Notes under the pieces: model-generated
Database searches by the model: none
Told to the model about the DNA's origin: nothing
The model's input: the letters and a program-made list of their open reading frames with translations, nothing else
In this document: in pieces, positions 26,288 through 35,517 of the stretch
Numbering within the stretch: the stretch's first letter is position 1
Layout of the letters: each line of letters begins with the position of its first letter
Made by a program: the position numbers and the translations under genes
From: Lachnospiraceae bacterium
Lineage (GTDB): Bacteria > Bacillota > Clostridia > Lachnospirales > Lachnospiraceae
Length of the DNA: 64,000 nt
Assembly: GCA_910573755.1 (NCBI GenBank)
Contig: CAJTBO010000005.1
Coordinates: forward strand, 124,001 to 188,000
Direction of reading: 5' to 3'

Positions 26288-27364
26288 ATGAAAAAGAAAT
26301 GGATCACGTGGCTCGTTCTCGGATGTATGACAGTTTCTTTGTGGGGATGCGGTTCAAAACAGGAGGAGCAGCCGGCGGCAGAGTCAGCTCCGGCGGCGGA
26401 GGAAGCAGCAGAAGAGACGACAGAAGCGGCTTCTGCAGAAAGCGGTGATTATAAGATCGCTACAGTTGTAAAAGAAAGTTCGGATCCGTGGTTTATCCGT
26501 ATGGAGGAAGGTGTAAACCGTTTTGCGGATGATACCGGTGTGAACGCTTTTCAAAAGGGACCGAGCAAGACGGATGCGGCGCAGCAGGTGCAGGTTATTG
26601 AGGAACTTGTTGCACAGGATATCGATGCAATCTGTGTGGTGCCCATCGATCCGGCAGCCTGCGAGAGTGTACTGAAGAAAGCAATGGACAAGGGGATTGT
26701 TGTGATCACACACGAAGCGACAACGCAGCAGAATTGCGACTTTAATATTGAGGCATTTGACAATGCGGGATATGGCGCATATATGATGGATGAACTGGCA
26801 AAGGCGATGGGAGAGGAAGGACAATATGTATGTATGGTTTCCTATCTGACCAATGCGGCACATAAGGAGTGGTCAGATGCGGCAATCGCCCGCCAGAAAG
26901 AAATGTATCCGAATATGGAACTGATTCCGGAAGAAAAAATAGAAACGGAAGACAGCATGGAAGTGGCATACGAGAGAGTAAAGGAAATATTGAAAAAGTA
27001 TCCTGATATCAAAGGCTTTCTCGGAACAGCCAGCAATGATCCTCCGGGAGCGGGAAAAGCAATCGATGAGATGGGACTGACAGGAAAAGTATTTGCGGCG
27101 GGAACATCCGTGACATCCGTGGCGGCGCCCTATCTGGAGAGTGGTTCCGTGGCAACTGCTACCTGCTGGGATCCCGCAGATGCAGGTTATGCGATGAATG
27201 TACTTGCTAAAATGATTCTTGATGGCAAAAGAGATGAGATTCAGACAGGTTTGGACCTTGGTGTACCGGGCTTTGAAAGCATTTCGGTGACAGACGGGAA
27301 GTATATTAACGGGGAAGGCTGGATCGCGATCACCAAAGATAATATGTCAGACTATAATTTCTAA
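26288..27364 (+). CDS. Sugar-binding lipoprotein, ribose/autoinducer type
   Basis: Extracellular binding protein for the adjacent ABC importer, 358 residues. Start taken as ATG 26288 with GGAAGG seven bases before; the ATG at 26282 is too close to that site. The signal peptide ends in a lipobox (VSLWGC), followed by a glutamate- and alanine-rich linker of about 35 residues. The mature type 1 binding fold shows VKESSDPWFIRMEEGVNRFA, QDIDAICVVPIDPAACESV and KGFLGTASNDPPGAGKAI. Overall it resembles RbsB, RhaS or LsrB proteins. A hairpin with a T-run lies directly downstream, a common way to make more binding protein than membrane parts. Confidence 0.92.
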   Translation: MKKKWITWLVLGCMTVSLWGCGSKQEEQPAAESAPAAEEAAEETTEAASAESGDYKIATVVKESSDPWFIRMEEGVNRFADDTGVNAFQKGPSKTDAAQQVQVIEELVAQDIDAICVVPIDPAACESVLKKAMDKGIVVITHEATTQQNCDFNIEAFDNAGYGAYMMDELAKAMGEEGQYVCMVSYLTNAAHKEWSDAAIARQKEMYPNMELIPEEKIETEDSMEVAYERVKEILKKYPDIKGFLGTASNDPPGAGKAIDEMGLTGKVFAAGTSVTSVAAPYLESGSVATATCWDPADAGYAMNVLAKMILDGKRDEIQTGLDLGVPGFESISVTDGKYINGEGWIAITKDNMSDYNF

Positions 27365-27395
27365 AAGCAGAATATTCGCTGAGTAATAAGGGACG

Positions 27396-27438
27396 AGGAG
27401 GTTCAGAGATGCGAATGCATTTTCTGTAACCTCCTTTT
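27396..27438 (+). terminator. Attenuator hairpin between binding protein and ATPase genes
   Basis: 27396-27407 pairs with 27423-27435 in 12 pairs with one bulged T, followed by TTTT. Read-through would supply the downstream ABC genes. A second stem, 27452-27458 with 27467-27473, lies before the next ribosome site. Confidence 0.7.
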
Positions 27439-27498
27439 AGCTGAAGCATTCATGCCCGGATAAGCACGGGCATAGGGATGATGGGAGAGGATTAGCAA

Positions 27499-29016
27499 AT
27501 GTCAGATGTTATGTTACAGATCAGCCAGATAAGCAAAGCTTTTGGGGGAGTACAAGCGCTTGATAAAGTGGATTTGGAGATCCGCCGCGGAGAGATTCAT
27601 TGTCTGGCAGGGGGCAATGGTTCCGGCAAGTCAACATTGATTAAGATTATTTCGGGATATTATAAGGCTGACAGTGGTACGATCAGCATAGAAGGACATG
27701 ATCACAGTAAATTAAATCCGATCGAAGCGATCATGTCCGGAATACAGGTCATTTATCAGGATTTTTCTGTTTTTCCGAATTTGACGGTGGCTGAAAATAT
27801 TGCGATGTATGATGCCGTGGCGTCGAAGCAGAAACTGCAAAACTGGAAAAGGACAGCGGAAACAGCAAAAAATACCATGGATAAGCTGGGGATCACGATA
27901 CCGCCGGATGCCCTTGTGGAAGAACTTCCTGTGGCGGACAGACAGCTTGTGGCAATCTGCAGGGCGATGGTTCACGATGCGAAACTGATCATTATGGACG
28001 AGCCGACAACGGCACTCACAAGGAGGGAAGTAGATAAGCTGTTCGGAATTATCAGGATACTGCAGCAAAAGGGAATTGCTATTTTATTTGTAAGCCACAA
28101 ACTGGATGAGGTGTTTGAGATTGCCGACAATTTTACGATTCTCAGAAACGGGAAAAAGGTCATTAGTGATGCGGCATCTAATGTGGACAATGATAAATTT
28201 ATATACTATATGACCGGAAGGGCAATTAAAAAAGAAAATTTTACGCCTAAAGAGATCAGAAAAGACAAACCGCTGTTTGAGGTCAGGGATCTGTGCCTTG
28301 AGAAGGGTTTTGAACATATCAGTTTTAAGGTATATGCGGGGGAAGTGCTGGGTATAGTCGGGCTTTTGGGTTCAGGGAGAACAGAACTTGCGGAATCGCT
28401 GTTCGGACTGCTGCCATCGACAAGCGGTGATATCTTAATTGACGGAGAAGCGGTACGTATCCGCACACCGCAGGATGCAATAAGACATAAGATTGGATAT
28501 GTTCCCGAGGACAGGCTGACAGAGGGTCTGTTTTTAGGACAGCCGATTGAAAATAATATGATGCTTGCAAATATCGATGCACTTACCACAAAAAGAAAAA
28601 TGATCGACTGGAAAACCCTGCATGAGCATGCCGGGGCATGGAGGGATGAACTGTCCATAAAAATGGGTGCCATGAATGCATTGATCACAACTCTTTCCGG
28701 CGGAAACCAGCAGAAAGTAGTGTTGGCAAAATGGCTTGAGATACAACCGAAAGTGTTGATCCTGAACGGTCCCACGGTAGGAGTTGATATCGGGGCAAAG
28801 TATGATCTGCACGCGTATCTGCACAGGCTTGCAGAGGCGATGGAAACGGCGATCATTGTTATTTCGGATGATATCCCGGAATTGATTGAAAATTGTAACA
28901 GAATCATTGTTATGAAACAGGGAAGGCTGACCGGGGAATACAGCAATAAAGAAGTAACCGAGCAGGAACTGATGAGCGCGGTCACTGCACAGAAGGAGGA
29001 AGCAGATGAAAACTAA
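27499..29016 (+). CDS. Sugar ABC transporter ATP-binding protein (RbsA-like)
   Basis: Energises the importer; 505 residues with two fused ATPase domains. The first has Walker A GGNGSGKST, Walker B LIIMDEPTTAL and the switch histidine in FVSHKLDEVF. The second has LLGSGRTELAESLFGL in place of a normal Walker A, signature LSGGNQQKVVLAKWL and Walker B VLILNGPTVGVDIGAK; this degenerate second site is normal for RbsA-type proteins. Note that the second Walker B reads NGPTVGV rather than DEPTxGV. It overlaps the first permease gene by 11 bases. Confidence 0.95.
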   Translation: MSDVMLQISQISKAFGGVQALDKVDLEIRRGEIHCLAGGNGSGKSTLIKIISGYYKADSGTISIEGHDHSKLNPIEAIMSGIQVIYQDFSVFPNLTVAENIAMYDAVASKQKLQNWKRTAETAKNTMDKLGITIPPDALVEELPVADRQLVAICRAMVHDAKLIIMDEPTTALTRREVDKLFGIIRILQQKGIAILFVSHKLDEVFEIADNFTILRNGKKVISDAASNVDNDKFIYYMTGRAIKKENFTPKEIRKDKPLFEVRDLCLEKGFEHISFKVYAGEVLGIVGLLGSGRTELAESLFGLLPSTSGDILIDGEAVRIRTPQDAIRHKIGYVPEDRLTEGLFLGQPIENNMMLANIDALTTKRKMIDWKTLHEHAGAWRDELSIKMGAMNALITTLSGGNQQKVVLAKWLEIQPKVLILNGPTVGVDIGAKYDLHAYLHRLAEAMETAIIVISDDIPELIENCNRIIVMKQGRLTGEYSNKEVTEQELMSAVTAQKEEADEN

Positions 29017-30019
29017 AAAGCTTTTAAAGAGAAATGAATTTTATGTAGCCGTGACCATTTTTCTGTTGAGCCTTGTCATTCAGCTTCGAAGCGGCCAGTT
29101 CTTTACGGCAAACAATTTTGTGGATCTGGCGAGAGCCATGATCATTCCGGGCATGTTGACGATGGGAGTGATGATGGAGATCATATCGGGCGGTATTGAT
29201 GTGTCTTTTCCGGCTATTTCGATGTTAAGCATGTACGCGACTCTGGAACTTTTGCTAAAAACAGAATATGATGGACCGGTTGCACTGGCTTTTGCGGTTG
29301 CAACGATGATCGGTCTGTGCCTTGGGCTTATCAACGGGGCACTGATCTGTTGGCTGAAATTGCCCGCTTTCATTATTACATTGGGAACTTCCAGTATTTA
29401 TCTGGGATTTATGCAGGCTGTGTTAAAGAGCCACACATCGTCACTTCTGCCGGGACCGGTCAGCAGAATGGTAAAATCATTCTTGCTGACGGTGACAAAT
29501 CAGGAGCTTGGGATATCAAGTTCCCTTCCGAGTGTATTTGTTTTTTTGATCATTATTGTGGCATTTACGGCTTTTCTTTTAAAATATACCATGCTGGGGC
29601 GCGGTATATACGCGCTGGGCGGTGATCCGGTGGCGGCGGAGAGAGCAGGTTTCCATGTCAATGGCATCAGATTGTTTGTATATGGTTTTATGGGTGCTCT
29701 GGCAGGTTTTGTCGGAATCACGAGAACTATCCTGGTGGGAAGCTGCCAGCCGAACAGTCTGATCGGCTATGAAATGACCTGTATTGCGGCGGTTGTGCTG
29801 GGCGGCACAAGGATCAGCGGCGGGCATGGAACCGTGACGGGGTCTCTGCTGGGGGCACTGCTTCTTACGATGGTGAGCAACAGCCTGATCCTGATGGGGA
29901 TTCCCACTTACTGGAGCAAATTTGTGACGGGCATTCTGATCATTTTGGGGACAGGTGTATCGGCATATCAGGCATTAAAGAGACAGAAACAATTGGCAGC
30001 CAATGTATTGGAGGACTAA
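29006..30019 (+). CDS. Sugar ABC transporter permease 1 (RbsC-like)
   Basis: Membrane subunit, 337 residues and about nine helices. GGIDVSFPAISMLSMYATLEL, LGLINGALICWLKLPAFIITLGT and AAVVLGGTRISGGHGTVTGSLLGALLL are conserved permease segments; the GG-GT loop contacts the ATPase. The start lies within the ATPase gene, so translation is coupled. Two different permeases indicate a heterodimeric channel, as in LsrC/LsrD or YtfT/YjfF, rather than the homodimer of ribose systems. Confidence 0.94.
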   Translation: MKTKKLLKRNEFYVAVTIFLLSLVIQLRSGQFFTANNFVDLARAMIIPGMLTMGVMMEIISGGIDVSFPAISMLSMYATLELLLKTEYDGPVALAFAVATMIGLCLGLINGALICWLKLPAFIITLGTSSIYLGFMQAVLKSHTSSLLPGPVSRMVKSFLLTVTNQELGISSSLPSVFVFLIIIVAFTAFLLKYTMLGRGIYALGGDPVAAERAGFHVNGIRLFVYGFMGALAGFVGITRTILVGSCQPNSLIGYEMTCIAAVVLGGTRISGGHGTVTGSLLGALLLTMVSNSLILMGIPTYWSKFVTGILIILGTGVSAYQALKRQKQLAANVLED

Positions 30020-30030
30020 GGAGGGTAGTG

Positions 30031-31047
30031 ATGAAAGATAAGATAGTTCATTTCTTGAAAGCGGATTCCAATATTTCGCGTCTCAGTATACTGTTGTTCG
30101 TTTCAGTCGTGGCGCTTGCGATTATGGAACCGGATATTTTCCTGACGCAGGATTATATGGTATCCATGCTGTATCTTTTTCCGGAATTCGGCATTCTTGC
30201 GCTGGGAATGGCGTTTTGTATGATCAGCGGAGGAATTGACCTGTGCGTTGTCGCAACGGCAAATTTTTCCGGCATTCTGGCATGTATTTTTATGAAAACG
30301 GTGCTGGGGGATTCGGAGACGCCAGGGGCGGGGATTGCAGTACTTTGTATTGCAGTGCTGCTCGCTTTATTGATCGGCATGATATGCGGTGCTTTGAACG
30401 GCGTACTGATAGCAAAACTGGGGATACCGCCTATTCTGGCAACACTGGGTGGGAGCGATTTGGTCATGGGGCTGGCGATTGCCCTGACAAAGGGATCTTC
30501 TGTAACGGATATTCCGCCGGCGTTAAATGCGACGGGAACACATATTTTCGGTAACCTGTTTCCGGTAACGCTGCTTGTGTTTATATTGTGCGCGTGCTTT
30601 GCGGCATATCAGCTAAATAAAACGACTTTCGGCTATAAATTATATATGATGGGTTCAAATGCGACAGCGTCGAGATACTCCGGTGTGGATAATGAGAAGA
30701 CCATTATGAAGACATATATTTTCAGCGGGATGCTGGCGGCGGTTTCAGGCCTTTTGATGTGTGCGAGGTTCAATACCGCCAGGGCGGACTTCGGATCATC
30801 CTATACGATGCAGGCTATTTTGATCTGTGTACTCGGTGGCGTGAATCCAAACGGGGGATCAGGGAAAGTGAGAGGCGTTGTGTTTGCGGTGCTGATTCTG
30901 CAGGTACTCTCATCGGGACTGAATATGTTTCCGTCACTCAGCAACTTTTACAAAGACCTGATCTGGGGGGCGGCCCTGATCCTGATCATTGCGTGTAACC
31001 ATGTTGGAAACAGACTGGCGGAGAAAAGACTGTTAGGCGGTAATTAA
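30031..31047 (+). CDS. Sugar ABC transporter permease 2 (RbsC-like)
   Basis: Second membrane subunit, 338 residues. Start chosen at ATG 30031 with AAGGAGGG six bases before; the preceding GTG is less likely. GGIDLCVVATANFSGILACIF, GALNGVLIAKLGIPPILATLGG and CVLGGVNPNGGSGKVRGVVFAV match the family. With the upstream permease it would form the transport path. It is followed after 18 bases by the second BtpA gene. Confidence 0.94.
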   Translation: MKDKIVHFLKADSNISRLSILLFVSVVALAIMEPDIFLTQDYMVSMLYLFPEFGILALGMAFCMISGGIDLCVVATANFSGILACIFMKTVLGDSETPGAGIAVLCIAVLLALLIGMICGALNGVLIAKLGIPPILATLGGSDLVMGLAIALTKGSSVTDIPPALNATGTHIFGNLFPVTLLVFILCACFAAYQLNKTTFGYKLYMMGSNATASRYSGVDNEKTIMKTYIFSGMLAAVSGLLMCARFNTARADFGSSYTMQAILICVLGGVNPNGGSGKVRGVVFAVLILQVLSSGLNMFPSLSNFYKDLIWGAALILIIACNHVGNRLAEKRLLGGN

Positions 31048-31065
31048 GAGAGGAGATAATATAAA

Positions 31066-31878
31066 ATGGCTAAAGGAATTAAAGAAATTAAAAAACCGAT
31101 CGTTGCATTGCTGCATCTGGCAGCATTTCCGAGTGATCCCAATTATGTGAGAGGGACAACCATGGGAGAGATTGTGAAACAGGCGGCAAAGGATCTGGAG
31201 GCCCTGCAGAAGGGCGGTGTGGATGCCGTGCTGTTTTCAAATGAATTCGGCATACCCTATAGAAATGTGGCGGATCATATGACTACGGCGGCTATCGCAA
31301 GGATCGTAGGGGAATTGAAACATGATATTTCCGTACCTTATGGCGTGGATCTTTTGCAGGATCCGGTCAATATCATCGATCTGGCGGTCGCGGTGGAGGC
31401 ATCCTTTGTGAGAGAGCAGTTTACCGGCGCTTTTGTCGGGGAAGGGGGGATATTCCGCACTGATATTGCGGAGACGTTGAGACGGCGCAGGCAATTGGAC
31501 GCAATGGATCTGGAAATGTATTACTTCCTGAATAATGAATCGGATGTCTATTTAAATGACCGGGACTATGCGACAATCGTGCGGTCGATGATCTTCAAAT
31601 GTAAGCCGGACGGTATCTGTGTGGCGGGAATCCATGCCGGGGCTGATCCGGATTCGGCGTGGATAAAGGGAATCAAGGAGGCCGCAAAGAGTACCAGAGT
31701 ATTCTGCAATACAGGATGTAAGAAAGAAAATATCCGTGAGAAGCTGACAGTGGCGGACGGTGCCTTTGTGGGAACCACCTTCAAAGTGGACGGAAAATTT
31801 GAGAACTTTATTGATTATCACAGAGTAAAAGAGTTTATGGATGAAGTAAAAGATTTCCGTAAAGGGTTTACGGAGTAA
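31066..31878 (+). CDS. BtpA-family protein, copy 2
   Basis: Second TIM-barrel BtpA/SgcQ protein of the operon, 270 residues. It shares the family marks with copy 1 (KPIVALLHLAAFPSDPNYV, ALQKGGVDAVLFSNEFGIPY, SFVREQFTGAFVGEGGIF, IFKCKPDGICVAGIHAGADPD, CNTGCKKENI, VGTTFKVDGKFEN) but is clearly diverged, so it is an old duplicate rather than a recent one. It lies between the permease and kinase genes, hinting at a step near phosphorylation. Its reaction is not known. It may be an aldolase-, epimerase- or nucleosidase-like step. Confidence 0.9.
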   Translation: MAKGIKEIKKPIVALLHLAAFPSDPNYVRGTTMGEIVKQAAKDLEALQKGGVDAVLFSNEFGIPYRNVADHMTTAAIARIVGELKHDISVPYGVDLLQDPVNIIDLAVAVEASFVREQFTGAFVGEGGIFRTDIAETLRRRRQLDAMDLEMYYFLNNESDVYLNDRDYATIVRSMIFKCKPDGICVAGIHAGADPDSAWIKGIKEAAKSTRVFCNTGCKKENIREKLTVADGAFVGTTFKVDGKFENFIDYHRVKEFMDEVKDFRKGFTE

Positions 31879-31890
31879 GGGGAGTATAAC

Positions 31891-33390
31891 ATGCGCTATT
31901 ACATGGGAGTTGATGTCGGGAGTTCTTCAAGTAAAGGAGTGCTGGTGGACCAGGAGGGAAAGATTCATGCGGAGATAAGCTTTCCGCATGATATGGAGAA
32001 TCCAAAACCTGGCTATTACGAGCACGACGCCGAAGAGGTATGGTGGGGAGATTTCTGCAGGATCAGCAGAAATCTGCTTATCATGGGTAAAGTGGCTCCG
32101 GAGGAGATAAAAAGTATCGGAGTCAGCGCGCTTGGAGCGGACTGCGTCCCTGTGGATGAAAATTGTGTGCCGCTTCGCAGGGCGATCCTCTACGGGATCG
32201 ATGCCAGAGCGGAGGAAGAGCTCAGAGAGATAGAGGACAGCATCGGACCGGAAAAAATCAGAGAGATGCGGAGTAATCCGCTGTGTTCCGAAGATGTTTT
32301 CGCAAAATCGCTCTGGATCAAGAATAAAGAGCCGGAGATTTACAAAAAAACATATAAATTCTGCACGGCGTCCACTTATCTGACGGCGAAACTGACAGAT
32401 GTTTTTGTGGTGGATAATTATCTGGCGCAGCTCTGTTACTTTCCGGCTTACCATAAAGACGGAACACTGGCAAAAGAGATGGTTTCCCGTTTTATTGAAC
32501 CGTCCATGATGGCAGATACGGCGTCCTGTACGGATGTGGTGGGAAAGGTGACAAAGCGGGCGGCAGAACAGACCGGGCTTATGGAGGGAACACCTGTGAT
32601 CACCGGCACGGATGATGCAGGCGCCGAAGCCGTCAGTGCAGGTATTGTGGGTCAGGGTGATACGATGATTATGTTGGGATCTTCCATGTATATGATCAGC
32701 CTGTCGGATCGGCCTATCGCTGACTCCAGATTGTGGAACAGTGCCTATCTGGTTCCGGGGGTTCATTCTATTCAGGGTGCCACTAATAATATGGGAACCG
32801 TGACAAAATGGATGAAAGAGAAATTGTTTCCGGAACTGGAAGATAAGGAGAGAAACGGCGGTGAAAACGCTTATGCGGCGATGATGAAACTGGGGGAGAG
32901 CGTGCCCGCAGGTGCTGATGGGCTGGTAGCGCTGCCCTATTTTTCGGGAGAGCGGACACCGATCAATGATCCCTGTGCGAGCGGTGCCCTGTTCGGACTG
33001 CGCCTGCATCATGACAAAAGGCATATATACCGGGCTTTTCTGGAGGGAATCGCTTACAGCATAGCTCAGAATATTCTGGTATTGGAAGAAAATCAGGTGG
33101 AGATCAGGCGTTTGACGGCGACCGGGGGCGGGACGAAGAACAGACTGCTTTTACAGATACTGGCAGACGTTACAGGGAGGGAGATTTTTGTTCCGAAGGT
33201 GACAATTGGGGCTTCCTATGGGGATGCCGTTCTCGCGATGATAGGCTGCGGGGAGATTCCTTCTTTTGAACAGGCAGGAAAATTATTCCGGTATGCTTCA
33301 TCTTACAAACCCGATAAGGAGAGACATCTTTTTTACAGAGAAGGGCTGCAGCGATTTACGGAGTTTTATAAAAGTACAAAAATCATGTAA
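31891..33390 (+). CDS. FGGY-family carbohydrate kinase
   Basis: ATP-dependent sugar kinase, 499 residues. The N-terminal phosphate loop is GVDVGSSSSKGVLVD, the central segment GTDDAGAEAVSAGIV holds the catalytic aspartate region, and the C-terminal TATGGGTKNRLLLQILADV and the GASYGDAVLAM site bind adenosine. It is nearest to xylulokinase-type members by length and motifs. It closes the operon whose regulator senses a sugar phosphate. Possible substrates are a pentulose, a hexitol or a less usual ketose; the sequence alone does not decide. Confidence 0.92.
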   Translation: MRYYMGVDVGSSSSKGVLVDQEGKIHAEISFPHDMENPKPGYYEHDAEEVWWGDFCRISRNLLIMGKVAPEEIKSIGVSALGADCVPVDENCVPLRRAILYGIDARAEEELREIEDSIGPEKIREMRSNPLCSEDVFAKSLWIKNKEPEIYKKTYKFCTASTYLTAKLTDVFVVDNYLAQLCYFPAYHKDGTLAKEMVSRFIEPSMMADTASCTDVVGKVTKRAAEQTGLMEGTPVITGTDDAGAEAVSAGIVGQGDTMIMLGSSMYMISLSDRPIADSRLWNSAYLVPGVHSIQGATNNMGTVTKWMKEKLFPELEDKERNGGENAYAAMMKLGESVPAGADGLVALPYFSGERTPINDPCASGALFGLRLHHDKRHIYRAFLEGIAYSIAQNILVLEENQVEIRRLTATGGGTKNRLLLQILADVTGREIFVPKVTIGASYGDAVLAMIGCGEIPSFEQAGKLFRYASSYKPDKERHLFYREGLQRFTEFYKSTKIM

Positions 33391-33520
33391 GAGAAATATG
33401 GGGGAGAGGTCAGGAAAGAAAATATTCCATAGGTCCTATCTGCCCTATTATCTGCTTACCTGCCTGATAGAAGAGACGGGAGAAAAATATTTTTGTTTCA
33501 AAATAATCCAAGTAGATTTT

Positions 33521-33556
33521 ACAAAAAATCCAACTGGGAAAGCAGTATTTTATGAT
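33521..33556 (+). promoter_or_regulatory. 15-base motif and possible -10 before the histidine kinase gene
   Basis: ACAAAAAATCCAACT at 33521-33535 recurs exactly at 37148-37162 before the binding-protein gene of the same locus. TATGAT at 33551-33556 could be a -10. The shared motif is a candidate site for the response regulator. Confidence 0.4.
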
Positions 33557-33593
33557 ATGATAAGGAAAATATCGCAAAGGAATCAAAGAGGGC

Positions 33594-35396
33594 ATGAAAC
33601 TGCGTTTTCGTATACTGCTTAGCTGTATCGTCTGTGTGCTTCTGGCGTTGCTGATACAGACTTTTTTATTTAAAGAGACATCTTCTGAGATGATCTATAA
33701 TCTTTCCCGGGAGGAGAGTGAAAACTCTCTGAAAAATATGCAGGAGGAAATCTATCATTTTACAGGCAATATGGAGAAAAAGCTGATAAAGATCTACAGT
33801 GAACAGGACTTTATCAGCGCCCTGAAGGATGACAGTTACGGGGTGGATCGTCTGCGGGAGGATTTTTACCGGAGGGCCTATGAGGTCGGTGCGGGAAATT
33901 TTGAGACCAGCGACAAGGTGATGGCACTGTATCTGTATACGATGGATCATGAGATCATCAGCACCTACCGGAAGGCGACGACGCCGAAGCACAATTATCC
34001 GGTGGATATCTATGAGGATATGGAAGCCTATAATGCGCGGAAAGTGCAGGAGTATGTGGAATCGGATGAACAGGCGCTGCTGATCTCAGGATATTATAAT
34101 GCTTATCGGGAGAAAGATATTATCCGTTTTGTGTTGAAACTGTATAATAACAGTAACCGGAACAAAAAGATCGGCTATGTGGTGTGCGATGTGGACAGCA
34201 AGGTATTTATGGATATTCTGGAAAAATACTGTACGGAGAATACGATGTATATCTGGCTGCAGTCGGATTCCGACAGGCCGATCGTTTCCCAGGGAAGCCT
34301 TACGGAAGTGGATGACGGGATCTATCAGGTGATCTCCGGACAGATCGAGGCGGGGGATCAGGCGTCCATAGCCAATCAGTCCAAGCAGGAGTTGTTTCAG
34401 GCGGAGCAGAGAAAGTATAACCTGACGGCGTATTCCCTGATGCCGGAGAGCATTCTGCAGCAAAACCAGCAGGCGCTGACAGTCAACCTGATCACGATAG
34501 CCGTGGTGATGGTGATCGTATCCGCCATGCTGATCTTCATTGTATCCAGAAGCATTACAAAACCTCTGGATATGCTGATCGGGACGATACAGCGGATCGC
34601 GGGCGGAGAGATGGAACTGCGGGCGAATGTGACAAAGTCGGATGAGATCGGGGAACTGGGCAGGAATTTCAATGTGATGCTGGATCAGGTGGAGGAACTG
34701 AAGGAGAAGGAAAATCAGGCGAACCTTCAGCTTGCGCAGGCACAGTACAAAGCGCTGCAGGCGCAGATCAATCCGCATTTTCTGTATAATACGCTGGATA
34801 CGATGAGCAGTATCGCGGAGGTGAAGGACTGCCCGGAAGTCAGTATGCTGAGCCAGTCTTTGTCCAATATTTTCCGCTACAGCCTGAATATGAAAGATCC
34901 CTTTTCCACGGTGGCAAAGGAGATCGTGCATTTAAAAAACTACTGTTATGTAATGGATGTGCGGATGCAGGATCATGTGCAGTATTATTATGATATCGAT
35001 CCGGAATCTTTAAAGGCGCGGGTTCCGAGGATATCGATACAGCCGCTTGTGGAAAATGCACTGAACCACGGGCTTCGCAATAAGCGGGGAGAAAAACAGG
35101 TGCGGATCGGGGCAAAGGTGAAGGAGGAACTTCTGGAGATCTGTGTGGCGGACAACGGCGTGGGCATGGATGCGGAGAAGATGAATAAGAGCCTGAAACA
35201 GAGCAATCTGGATTATGTGGAGCGGGGAAATTCCATCGGCATTCACAATATCAACGCCCGCCTGAAGATTCTGTACGGGGAAGAGTACGGACTGCATATA
35301 GAGAGCACGATCGGAGAAGGGACGCGGGTGTGGATGGTGATACCGAAGATAGAGGGAGAGCCGGAGAAGGATGCGGGAAAGCCGGAAGCGGGGTAA
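33594..35396 (+). CDS. Sensor histidine kinase, YesM/LytS type
   Basis: Membrane sensor for carbohydrates, 600 residues. One helix near residues 4-24 and a second near 297-320 bracket an extracellular sensing region. A HAMP domain follows (SRSITKPLDMLIGTIQRIAGGEMEL), then a coiled segment, the His-kinase domain with H395 in QINPHFLYNTLDTMSS, and an ATPase domain (VENALNHGLRNK, DNGVGMDAEKM, GIHNINARL). The response regulator begins 121 bases downstream, and then a CUT1 sugar importer, so it probably senses an oligosaccharide such as an alpha-galactoside. The start codon is the ATG that follows CAAAGAGGGC. Confidence 0.94.
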   Translation: MKLRFRILLSCIVCVLLALLIQTFLFKETSSEMIYNLSREESENSLKNMQEEIYHFTGNMEKKLIKIYSEQDFISALKDDSYGVDRLREDFYRRAYEVGAGNFETSDKVMALYLYTMDHEIISTYRKATTPKHNYPVDIYEDMEAYNARKVQEYVESDEQALLISGYYNAYREKDIIRFVLKLYNNSNRNKKIGYVVCDVDSKVFMDILEKYCTENTMYIWLQSDSDRPIVSQGSLTEVDDGIYQVISGQIEAGDQASIANQSKQELFQAEQRKYNLTAYSLMPESILQQNQQALTVNLITIAVVMVIVSAMLIFIVSRSITKPLDMLIGTIQRIAGGEMELRANVTKSDEIGELGRNFNVMLDQVEELKEKENQANLQLAQAQYKALQAQINPHFLYNTLDTMSSIAEVKDCPEVSMLSQSLSNIFRYSLNMKDPFSTVAKEIVHLKNYCYVMDVRMQDHVQYYYDIDPESLKARVPRISIQPLVENALNHGLRNKRGEKQVRIGAKVKEELLEICVADNGVGMDAEKMNKSLKQSNLDYVERGNSIGIHNINARLKILYGEEYGLHIESTIGEGTRVWMVIPKIEGEPEKDAGKPEAG

Positions 35397-35517
35397 CAGT
35401 GAAGCCTAAGGCTGAACTGTTGCAAATCAGGTGCGGGGCGGAGATGCCGAAAGGAGTAAAAAGCCGGGGGAGGATTAGAAGTGCCGGCGGCGGATGCGGA
35501 TGACTGAGGAGGGGAAT

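Noticed and set aside
31927-33024. 365-residue antisense frame over the FGGY kinase gene
   Set aside because: The + strand kinase is clearly real; the antisense protein is rich in His, Arg and Cys, as expected from a shadow frame.
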